Source: Ridgeia piscesae (Eukaryota; Annelida; Polychaeta; Sabellida; Siboglinidae). Taken from it: a stretch of 64,000 nucleotides of DNA. The stretch lies in the NCBI GenBank assembly GCA_025642075.2, contig JAODUO010001323.1, forward strand, positions 124,001-188,000, read 5' to 3'. The notes beneath the pieces were generated by a model. That model was not told the origin of the DNA, did no database searches, and worked only from the letters and a program-made list of their open reading frames with translations. Shown here in pieces: positions 24,505 to 35,699 of this stretch. The translations under genes were made by a program, and so were the position numbers. Position 1 is the first letter of the stretch. Each line of letters opens with the position of its first letter.

Positions 24505-24870
24505 GACAGCAGTATAGCACTGTAGTGGGGCAGTGGCTACAACTTCAGACTCTCGACTTAGAGGACCCGAGTTGAATTATGTGTTGCCATATCAAACATT
24601 GGGGAAGTTTTTTCACTCTACATTGCTCCAGTGAACTTAGCTATAATTTGTTATGAAAGAATATCTGGCTATATAGACAGTGATAGATAATTGTGTACAA
24701 ACAGCTTCGCGCTTTAATTGCAGCATCGCTGGGAGCTTCCCAGAGAAGCCAAAATTGTGTTCCATTGAACAGGTTAGCCAGGGAGTAAAGTACAAAGCAC
24801 TTTGTCAATCCTGATTGAGGATTGTGTGCTGCAATATAGAAGAACTTACCTTTTAATAAATAATAATATA
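24505..24870 (+). mobile_element. tRNA-derived SINE, diverged
   Basis: GTGGGGCAGTGGCTACAACT looks like an A-box region, followed by GACTTAGAGGACCCGAGTTG as a weak B box. A body containing CACTCTACATTGCTCC and a TTAATAAATAATAATA tail follow. This order fits a molluscan-type tRNA SINE. The B box has lost the canonical GTTCGAATCC, so it is old. Confidence 0.5.
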
Positions 24871-25359
24871 GCTAGTTAAAAACAAGCTGGCTTCATACAA
24901 TTATGCCATGAGCAACCATGATGATAATAATGATGCTGTGTAAAGTTGTTTTAATAAATCCCCAAAAATAGTAAATACTGTTTTATGTTCACTTTTGAGT
25001 CAACACATGTAATAATGTAGGAAATGTACCATCATGAACACTATGCTATGTCTATACAATTGGGTATCACTCGTCTTCATTAGGTGGCCATGAACGGATG
25101 TTCCAGGCGTCTCAACATTTCATCTCTTACCTATTTTGCAGCCAACCGTTCATTTTTTTACAACAAAAAAACATTAGAACTAACTGAGCACCTGTTGCTT
25201 CTAGTAAAATTTTAATGGAGAGAATTATTTCAGACAATTATTTAAGAGAAGATTATTTTCAATAAATTCAATCACTCATAAGTTAACTCATCCAGTCATT
25301 CATTTAATACAGAACAGTATATCATTGTATTTAAGTAACAAATATTCCACAGATAAGAT

Positions 25360-26010
25360 TCAAAGAAGAATGACGACCGGCTCTCTTCCTTATTTAGTGA
25401 CTTACCTAACAATATCAACTATACAGTCTGCCTCTTTGCAGATGACTACTATGGTATGTCTTATACAGAGAAATTAACAATCAGTCAGACCCACAAGAAC
25501 TAACAAAAGACCTAGATGAATTAACATGTTGAGAACATGACTGGCAAAGGTACTTTAACCCCAATAATTGATATGTGATGAAACTAACTCATGCAAGAAA
25601 TGCAAAACATTTTAGTTATACTCTGTCTAGGAAATACAACACCATATGGGCATGGCATATTCCATAAAGCCATATTATATAGACCCCTATCCTTGCCTGT
25701 AATAAACCTAATCCAGCCCTATCAAGGCATCTAAATAATAAAACATTCAACACAATCCCCACTAACTCTAGAGAGCAATATTCAGAAGAATACTTTGAAA
25801 CAAACCTCAGATTTGTAAAACAATTTCTTTTAGTTAAAGGATGTGTCACTGTGTCACTACTGTATTCATTCTATTTTATGTACAGAACTGTTATTTTTTG
25901 TATTTCCCCTGAGCAGTAAAATATTGGAATTCCCTACCAGATGCAATTGTCAATTTCCAGAACCACAAAAGTTTGGACATGCTTTGATACATGACTAGTA
26001 ACCCAGAAGC
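25360..26010 (+). pseudogene. Decayed LINE ORF2 3' part
   Basis: Across three frames one reads LFSDLPNNINYTVCLFADD (25395-25450, RT catalytic box), then NNQSDPQEL, KDLDELTC and EHDWQRYFNPNN (25475-25570), KLTHARNAKHFSY (25582-25620), and AVKYWNSLPDAIVNFQNHKS (about 25912-25975), the conserved LINE C-terminal motif. Many frameshifts occur and the piece between about 25620 and 25880 is not recognisable. Confidence 0.65.
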
Positions 26011-26169
26011 ATGCGCAGTTGTGCACCCAACCCTGACCGTTTGACTCCACCATGTGTGTTGGCCAGTACTTAGACAAACAAGGCTGTGTAGCATGCACCG
26101 TGAAATCTTCAAAGATAACTTTGGAAGCTGTTTTTCTTTTTGTAATATCTACAACTCTTGCACACTTCC

Positions 26170-26368
26170 AAGAATGACATAGGACGTGGAAACCTGGACT
26201 CTCTCGAGCCAGACAAAGAACAAGCTAGCAACCATACAAACATTGAAAGAAGTATGTTAAGCATCACACAACACAAAAAACACAGAAAAACAAACATCTG
26301 GGTGAGAGAAATGGCAGACGTTGTTGAACAAGTCAGAAGACAGAAGTGGACCTGGGCAGTTAGAATAT
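26170..26368 (+). pseudogene. RTE-type LINE C-terminal fragment
   Basis: ERSMLSITQHKKHRKTNIWV then ADVVEQVRRQKWTWA resembles the C-terminus of endonuclease-reverse transcriptase LINEs (normally ...WRWAGHI). The resemblance stops exactly where the foldback element at 26369 begins, as if that element had inserted into it. Confidence 0.6.
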
Positions 26369-26600
26369 GAAGTTTGTTGATGACCTAATTAGTTGACCTA
26401 TATTTAGCATTTGACCTATTTATTAGGATTAATTACATAAAATGGGTGAAAATAATTATAAATATTTAAGTATTCAATCCTATGTACAATTTATTAATTG
26501 ACCTTTCTTCCAATTATTTTCACCCGTTTTATGTAATTAATTCTAATAAATAGGTCAAATGCTAAATATAGGTCAACTAATTAGGTCATCAACAAACTTC
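26369..26600. mobile_element. Foldback MITE with 89 bp arms
   Basis: The left arm 26369-26457 (starting GAAGTTTGTTGATGACCTAA) and right arm 26512-26600 are reverse complements with two mismatches, separated by a 54 bp loop. The arms contain repeated TGACCT/AGGTCA hexamers. Such close arm identity suggests a recent element or arm conversion. No clear target-site duplication is seen. Confidence 0.85.
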
Positions 26601-26890
26601 AATTTTACAAGATGAGAATCAGTGTATTCATTCATAATATATAATTATAAATTAAAGTAGTCAACCCCATGTATAATTGACCTTTTTACTAATTATTCCC
26701 CCGTTTTATGTAATAAATCCTAGTAATTAGGTCAAATGTTAATCACAGGTCAACTAATTATGCCATGAAAATTACTGATGTAATAATGTGGCATAGAAGT
26801 CCCTTTTTAATTAATTATACTCATTTTATGTTGTTATTCTGAAAAAGGTCAAATATGCAGTTAAGGTCAACTAATTAGGTCAAGGTCAAA
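26601..26890. repeat. Two degenerate tandem copies of the foldback right arm
   Basis: About 26676-26772 and 26805-26890 repeat the order TTGACCTTT, CGTTTTATGTAAT, AGGTCAAAT, AGGTCAACTAATTA of the right arm, increasingly diverged. The last copy ends in AGGTCAAGGTCA. Confidence 0.7.
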
Positions 26891-29800
26891 TCCTATTCAC
26901 GTTTTTCTAGATCACATAACTTTTTATTTCACCCCAATATCTTCAGCAGAAGCAATTATATTACCATTGTCCTACATACTCAAACACAGTGCTCAGCTTC
27001 CTGGTCACCAACAAAAATGGACAGAATTCAAAACCAAAAATCGCTCTTTTTCTGAGCATAAAAAGTGGAATTACTTCAGATATACTAAAGAAATCCCAAA
27101 AGTGTTGTAAACTACATAATAAACTCTATAATAATAGAGTATAATTTAAATGAGATTGGACGTATTTGAATTTTGTTCTGATGTACCTATGACATAGGCT
27201 CGCCTGTCATTAAATGGGGTATCACGTATGTCTGATTCTGCAGTACACTGTAACAGTTTTCAGGCACAACCGACACTAAGAAATGTTTTCCATGACAGAC
27301 AGCTATAGTTTCAAGCCCCAAGCCCCTTGTCAAAACAGTCGACTTTGCTTTAGTCTCAATGCAATTATGCAAAACAAAGTATTAATAGAAAGTGTCAATG
27401 AGTAAATCAATTGTTAATATTAAATATGAAAAAGTTTGTTTTTTATAATGTACGAGCTCATAAAATGGCCTACAATGCCGGCTGTAGTAAATAATATTGT
27501 ACTTTTACATTTTTGTTTTATATTATTTTTCGAATTTAAACTGACTTTATTATGTGATATGTAGAAGAGACACAACATTAACAGAAGACGTTGACTGTAG
27601 TCGTTGAGGTTGATATTTAATTTCTCGAAATATGTAGTAATCCATGTAATAGTCTATAAATAAATAAATATATAGTGTGAAAGTTGCCTCAGATTTTATA
27701 TTAGCAGACTGACACCGCAACTAAAACATTTCATTTAACGTTGAGTTTTCTCTTTTTATTGGTAGCAATATTCGGGCCACTAACTTTTTCTGGTGGGCCA
27801 GTAATTTTTCAAATATACTGGCTCCCTGGGCCAGTGGATACAAAAGCTTAATGTCAAGGCCTGCATTTGCAGATGTTTACGGACATTTGGCCAAAATCCA
27901 GACAATTTTTTTTTACTTTCACAGAACTTTGTTACTCAGAATTAACATTGTGGCATAAGTTTATGTAAACGAATGTAAATCTGCACCACACATCTCAACC
28001 ATGTGCATGTGTTGCTATTGTATTTCAACTTTTTAAATTTGCGTAGCGGTAAACAGTCAGTTGTTCGATTTTTGCAATGTTAATACACCTAAAATACAAT
28101 TTTAAATAAACATTATATGACATACACACATACACACACAAATAAATATGATTATAAATAATAAATACATATATATCTGAAATTGTCTCTGTTCATGTCC
28201 CCTGTGATGAGTGTCTCTTTTGAGCCACTTTGAACTACCTGACATCACCAATGGACATTTTAAAGGAAAGTGTAACCATTGATATATAATATATACATGT
28301 GGGTGCGCGTGTGTGTGGGAGCGTGTGTGTGAGTGCGTGCATGCATGTGTGTGCAAATGTAATAGTATTAGGACAATTAGAGCATGTAATAGTAATAAAA
28401 CTAAGTAATATACTACATTGCAATGTAAATGACCACATGCCTGTTATTTGGATTGACAAAGCACTAACGTTTGTATGCTATCTATAAATGTTCAATACAT
28501 GAGTATTACATTAATTACTACTGTAAGAATGGGGGTTGAACCCCCTACCACCCACACCCAGCCATTACTGTAGCTAGCCGTGAAGTCAATCCAACTGCAT
28601 AAGCAATATTGTTTTTTATACAAAAGCTTGTGTAAAAATTTACTCTGCTCTGAGGCAATGGATATGAAATGTCAAACAATTAAAACCAGCCTAGTATTTC
28701 TAGATATCTAAGCATCTGTGTTGGAAGTAATATTTGAACACTTGTTAATGTAAACATTGCTCATAACTTACCTGTGTGTATTCCGAAAAAGCTGTGCAGT
28801 TTTATGACGTATAACAGCAGATTCTTTACACTATGCCAACAAAATGTCTCCCTTTCTGTTTTCACTTCCTGCACAGTACAATCTCATCTCTCTGGCATGA
28901 CATGCTAAGTCATTCAACCGTAACGACATGCATGACCACACAGAGGTGCAGTATTTAGAATAATCAGATTGCTTAAGTTGAATGCACAAGATGTTACATC
29001 TACATGTGACATCAGTCCAACACTGGATGTCCTCAGGGAATAGCCTGGTTAGATTACTCTGATATTTGGTTTGATACCACACTCAGATTTGAGGTATATT
29101 CATCAGCATTCCTTCCATACCAACAGACTCAGAGGGGAAACCTCACAGCTGGTGGTTTCAGAAAATTGCTATACGGGGATATATTACCGAAATCAACATG
29201 TCTTGTTTAACACTCCCAAGTCAGGGATGAGTTTTCAAATGCTGAGTACTGGTATACTACATAGTTTTCTGCACAGGATATAGTTTGTAAAATCAGGTAC
29301 TGTATTTTGACCTAGTGGTGTCTATTTCACTGGTCATAAGTGTGACCACGGAAACAATGCAAATATCTCCACATCTTATTCATATCAAAAGGCAACCCAT
29401 CATAAAAAGCCTAATTTCAATAGTTTGACCATTCCAGTCCAAGGTGGTAACATTTTTAAAGAACTTCTATGTCCCAGACATTTCTTACAAGTTCAGATTT
29501 GTCATGAGGTGATGCACTCAAATTTGGAAACTGGATGGGTTCACAGCAGATGTTTAATCCTGCATCATATGTGTAGATAAAATATCACCAAATTGCATTA
29601 TAATTTTATGATGAGCTGGTGTCATTTGTGTTCACCACAAATATACATTTTAAAAACATGTGGCATATCACACTGGAAGTTGAGGTATCCAATAACAGCA
29701 AGATAATATTGATTAGCATGAGGAGTTGCTACCATTCAGCAACATAATACAATCTCACACGGTTCTAGAGATGATGTTTAGTGTTGACATCTAGCATAAA

Positions 29801-30502
29801 GCCAAAGGTATTAACATAGGTGGTAGGTCACTACAAAGAAAAAATACTTATACTTGTTACTCAACTTCAGTACTAATTACTAGTAATTAACACATTACAA
29901 AACCTATGCAATTCATACGGGTCACATATTAACTGTATTTACAAATAAACCTATTTCCATGTTGTCTTAACTGTTTCTTCTTTTACTCAAGAATAAGACA
30001 CTTTAGTTTTACTGTAATAGTTGTCAGGCAACCTGTATACTGACTCTTCTGTGTGACACAGTATTGGGACATCCATATGCACCACAGCACAGGGCTTATA
30101 ATTCACTGTATCCTCGACACTTAGTCGACTGGGCCAATGATTTTTTATCTCAAGTCTATATATCTTCCATATAATTAACTTGCATTGTGACATATCAGTG
30201 TCAGTCAACAGCGTGACACTACAGCCTGAGGCTGAAGCTATGACACAGCACCTGCCTTTCTCAAATTTCTGGCTTTCACTGGGCTGGTGGAAGTCGAAAA
30301 TCAGAAATACAAGTGAAGTCTAACTTATAACTAATTCCGATCTATTCATTAATGACATGTGAAATAAGTTAGACTGGAGTGAATATTTTGTGGTTACCTG
30401 TTCAGGCAGACAATGTTTACATCCGGCCACCCGACTATGAGTGACACCGGTCGGCCTTGCCTAATACCCCAGCACCGTGAGGTGGCAGCACCAGAGCCTT
30501 AG
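26891..30502. other. Long stretch with no gene recognised
   Basis: AT-rich unique sequence. There is a short GTGTGCGTGC tract near 28305-28350. Short open frames (for example 28831-29082 minus, 29071-29283 plus, 29987-30208 minus) have no splice context or family resemblance. It may be intron or intergenic DNA. Confidence 0.4.
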
Positions 30503-31172
<670 letters not shown>

Positions 31173-33420
31173 ACGTATTTGAAATCTTTTATGATATTAA
31201 TGGCACACTCTGCACTGGTGCTAAAATATACACTAATATTCTATCTGAACATATCTCTTTTCGTGACAAACTTAATCACGACTTATTAGCACAACTGACA
31301 ATATGTTGCCAGCAACCACTTACTTTCATGCTCATCATCCACCTTTTGGTGGGTAAAAAAAAGTTGTTGGGACTGCATTCGGTTTTAATTTGTTTCCCAT
31401 CAACGCAGTGTAATTTTAAGTGGTTGGTTTCAAAGTGTTCCTGAAATAAAATAAATATACGCACCTATTTGAAATTATGCCATGAAAGCACTTTTTTGTT
31501 TACACATTTATTGTTTACAGATTGTCTGGGTAGGTCTTAGTAGACACTTAAATAATTGTTGAATATTTAAAAGGAACTGCTTAACTAGACATGTAGTTAA
31601 ATTAGCCAATTCTCCTGTAATAGGCTGTATGATAAAACTTTAATAAAACTCGCAACATTGCATTATACATACTTTCCTGTACCTCCTCTATGCCTTTGCC
31701 ACTGAATCAAAACCAAAGTGCGAAGCAGAAAAACAAGTTTTATTTTCCGCCAACCCCATTCATAATCACAAGTCCTATTCAACCAATAAATCAATCTGTT
31801 TATTTTACAGTCACAGAGCGCAAATCAGTGAACGTCTATATAAACATGTAACAAAGTTAAAAACGAGGCAAACAGGTTTTTGAGAAGAATAAACACTTCA
31901 CTGCGCCATAATTCGTGATGGTGATATACACAACGGTGACAACCGTGACGCCGACGGGGCTAGTGTTTTCTTAATAAATTATATGTAGTTCACTGTAAGA
32001 CTAAGTCTAACCAGTTTCAAAGTATAAATTGCTTTTAATATAACTACACAACGATAGGCATTTAGGCATCGTGCCTTGTTTGTTTACACGAGAAATTTCG
32101 AATGACTATATTATATTACTGCTAGTTACTAAGTCTAAGTTACCACCAGTAGTACCCAGAGTAACCCAGGCCCTGCGCCTGCGGGCTACGTAAAATTATG
32201 TTGCCATCTAAAAGCACCTACCTCGTACAATTTCGAAATTCCTGGCTTTGCTTTCCATCACTCACGATTGGCATAACCTTCCCATGCTTCTAATCGTTTC
32301 CTATCAAAAGGGATTCCATATAATTCAAATTGTTTGCTGTATCATGGAACATCCCCAAGCAGAACAGCAACGCATTACGTGCTATTCTGCTTGAAGACGC
32401 TTTAATTGAGACGGAAAATGGCGTCCACATCCACCGACCAATCAAGCAATCAGCACTTTTAAGTCACCATAGGTCGACTAAACTTTATCCGCAATGTGGC
32501 GCCACAATTTGTGCAAAATAAAAATGTTTGGCCTAATGCTAAAATGGGTCATACATAAGGTTAAACTTCGGTTAGGTTGAATATTAGTGTTACTTTGGAG
32601 GTTTTTTGCAAGATTTACATCAGGTGTTTACAAAGACCCTTATCTCTATAGGGTCTACAACTACGTGTAAACTCTCCTTCATTCGTACGGAGTCTCCTCA
32701 GTCAGGGTCAGTTAGGTACGTATCAAAAAATCACCGTCATGCCTCGGTCATGACTCATGTGATGTTATTTGTACGAATTATTATATTTTAACTTTCAATA
32801 ATCAAAATATGTTTTTCTTATTTCATCATCACCCCGCATTGCGAGGCTGATAATCACCACTTACTATATAATTAACAAATGTCAGTTGAGTTTCTGTCGT
32901 AGAGTGGTAGCCCGTCTCTGTTTTATATCTGCCGGTCTCGATGACGTCTTGGCAATCTTGCACTAATCTGTCTAATGGGCCAGCCTCCGATGGAAACAAA
33001 CCGGGCCGAACAAACGTAATTAATTCGAATAAATGACCTACATAGCAGTAGCAGTGCTCAGTAACATGATACTAATAGTTGGTCTAGTACATATAGCGAA
33101 CCGTTTTCGTAATTCCAATCGCATGGTATTGGGTTTTCTGTTTTCTGTTATCGTTTGTTTTTGTTTTGCTAAGCCTAAGGTATTGCATAGAAATATAATG
33201 TCCATCTCTCGAAGACGCATAATGAGAAAAGCGTAATGTGGTTAGTTTTCTATATCACACTTGTTGAGTTCTTGTAGTTTCTCGCTATCGCACTGGGTAC
33301 CTTATATGCTAAATAAAACATATCTCTTTGTACGACAGCAGGTCCCTATTGCCACGTAGAACCCCTTTCACTTCGACCAAATATACCCCGACACGTCTTC
33401 CAACAGGGAACCGTATATAT
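31173..33420. other. No gene recognised
   Basis: Mixed AT-rich and CpG-containing unique sequence. Short frames such as 32330-32521 (plus) and 33033-33236 (plus) show no recognisable domains. Confidence 0.4.
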
Positions 33421-33693
33421 CCAAGATAGCATGCAAACGTTACATTAACGTTTGCGTTTGGATAGAAACGTTTGATTTTGGTTACGGTTAAATCTCTAAC
33501 ATTCCCTAAACGTTAGTTTTTTGTTGCTTTTGTTTGGTTAGAAACTGAAACGTAGATCTGTGTATATAAGTCCGTGGATCTAAGTTAAAAAACGAGCAAA
33601 ATAACGTAACAAAAACGTTCGCATTTAAACGTTAAACCAACGTTTCTGCTAACGTTACAATAACGTTGGATTAACGTTTGCATGCTATCTGGG
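33421..33693. mobile_element. MITE with GATAGCATGCAAACGTTA ends
   Basis: The left end CCAAGATAGCATGCAAACGT and the right end, whose reverse complement starts CCCAGATAGCATGCAAACGT, are terminal inverted repeats. ATAT lies on both sides and may be a short duplication. The palindrome AACGTT recurs about ten times inside. No open frame is present. Confidence 0.75.
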
Positions 33694-33854
33694 ATATCAC
33701 TTTCCCAAATCCGTGTTGAAGTTTGCGTGGGCAAAGTAGATCTCTGTCTGGATGGTGTTGCGATATTTTTTGCTCACAATTGGTGTGGGTGAAAATATGT
33801 TCAGCTGCGTTTCTTTCTGGCCGAAATAGTGGGGAATTAAGACATGCGTTCGCC

Positions 33855-34270
33855 CTAGGCATCCTCGCGCGCCAGGGGTCGCTGCGGCTGATTCTATCTG
33901 CTCTTATCTACCCTTGGCACACCCCTATCAAAAACTCCTCTTTTAACGTCAGCCAATGAAATCAACTAGTGATTTATGGTGATTTCAGCCAACGCTGTTT
34001 TGTTACAAGCAATGTTTGATATGTAGAAGCATATATTCGAAAACACAAACCCGTTCAGCTGTTTATGTGATTGAGCGGACGGGTCGTTATACTGGAATCC
34101 CCATAAAGTGTGTATCCGTTCAAACCGGGACGGGTATTTGCGCTGTTCTCACGGGTGAAGCGTCACGATTGGCGAAGACAATAAATTAGTTCGATTAAGC
34201 TAAAATCACGTATCTCTCTTAGTGGATTTGCCAGAGGTAGTTTTAGTTTGCATGGCACATTTGCATACAC
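33855..34270 (+). repeat. Dispersed repeat, copy 1
   Basis: Shared in the same direction with 43450-43885: GCGCCAGGGGTCGCTGC, CAGCCAATGAAAT, CGGACGGGTCGTTAT, GGGTATTTGCGCTGTTCT, AGTTTGCATG. I do not recognise the family. It could be a degenerate SINE or part of a segmental duplication. Confidence 0.65.
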
Positions 34271-34654
34271 CCAAGCACGAATCTAGGTGATCCCAAACCT
34301 CCATTTGCACTTTCCCCGAGATTTGCCAAAAAACGTTCAGTGGCGCCATAACTACATGATATTGTACCCACGTGTGATCGGACCCGAGGCGACTTTGCAA
34401 TTCATACATGACAAACTATCATAGGTGTGTTTAAACACGACCAGCGCGCTCCTAATCCTAACCTTAGCTACCCATGACTAGCCGTAATCTTAACTAACCA
34501 TCTGTTTAACTAGCTTTGCATGCATAATTTGCAATCTGGCGACTCGCTGTGAGACCATGCGCGTGGCTTCGTTAGTCGGGAGTATCAGTTTGGGTACATG
34601 TTCCATTTTAGAATGATAACGTGACGTGTCGCCTATACGGACTAGCTCCCGTCT
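34271..34654. other. No feature recognised
   Basis: Unique CpG-containing sequence between a dispersed repeat and a microsatellite. Confidence 0.35.
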
Positions 34655-34711
<57 letters not shown>

Positions 34712-34860
34712 GTGTGTGTGTGTGTGTGTGTGTGGTGTGTGTGTGTGTGTGGGGGGTGGTGGGGTGTGTGAGTGGGGGTGGTGGGAGCACAAACACACAC
34801 ACATATATATATACGTACACACACACACGCACACGCGCACGCACACGCACACGCACACGC

Positions 34861-34901
<41 letters not shown>

Positions 34902-34902
34902 C
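34655..34902. repeat. (GT)n followed by (AC)n, self-complementary
   Basis: GT-rich 34659-34760 is followed after a short G-rich spacer by AC-rich 34790-34899, so the two tracts can pair as a foldback. Frames through it are spurious. Confidence 0.93.
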
Positions 34903-35145
34903 TATGACGGTGTGATGTAACAAGTGAAAGAAACAACGTGCGTTCCTTGTTCGTGCTGTTGTAAACGTATTTAATTATGCTAATGATTATTTTTAGCAAA
35001 CATAAAGCACCGACGTTATGGTAATAAGGTGGCCTGCATTATATAAATCGAATCACGTGAATCAATAAACATCAGTTGTCTCTGGTGAACGTCATTGTAC
35101 AGGTGGTCCCCTGTAAAATATAAACTGCCATTGTTGATTCTCGAT

Positions 35146-35155
35146 TATTTATTCA
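35146..35155 (-). promoter_or_regulatory. Possible polyadenylation signal for the small membrane protein
   Basis: Plus TTTATT reads AATAAA on minus, downstream of the 35380 stop. The hexamer alone is weak evidence. Confidence 0.3.
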
Positions 35156-35379
35156 ATATAAAAGTGTAACATAAACAAACGATATCTCACACCACGTCAT
35201 CAAACGTAAACACAAGTACGGATGCCTAAGTTACTGATAGAGTATCATAGGCAGACATCCACAATCTACACAAACAAACGTGCAGTTGTCAACGCGTAAT
35301 ATGGTTGTCACAGTTATCACCTGACTAGACTCTAGCTGCTCTGATTAACAGGATCTGGCGCCGTCCTCTCGATCCGCCC

Positions 35380-35649
35380 TCAAGCGACGATGGCGGTTAG
35401 TTCCTTCTGCTCTGACACAACGTCCGACTCGTGTGCTGGCGACAACTTGTTTGTCGCCATCCACCAACCCGCCCCCGCGACCCCCTGGACCAGGGTGAGC
35501 AAGACAAAGATGACCGCCACCGCGATACCTGTGTGATCAGTCCATCCGATGGACGCCATCCACGCGAATATAGACAGTGACGTAACGGCGAGCACAACCA
35601 TCACTGTCACCATGGCAACGATGTCAGACTTAGGCCTATTAGCGCCCAT
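35380..35649 (-). CDS. Small two-membrane-segment protein, unrecognised
   Basis: This is an 89-residue frame. The start chosen is the ATG at 35649 in a strong context (AACATGG); the frame extends upstream only to a TTG. Residues about 10-35 (IVAMVTVMVVLAVTSLSIFA) and about 43-66 (GIAVAVIFVLLTLVQGVAGA) are hydrophobic and membrane-spanning in character. The tail (SDVVSEQKELTAIVA) is short and polar. The frame is GC- and CpG-rich compared with its surroundings. An AATAAA on minus (plus TTTATT near 35148) lies about 230 nt after the stop, consistent with a single-exon gene or last exon. I do not recognise the family. Confidence 0.45.
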   Translation of the reverse strand: MGANRPKSDIVAMVTVMVVLAVTSLSIFAWMASIGWTDHTGIAVAVIFVLLTLVQGVAGAGWWMATNKLSPAHESDVVSEQKELTAIVA

Positions 35650-35699
35650 GTTCCTATGCACGGTGTTTACTCGGCGGGGGGTTGACAATATCGACGGGT

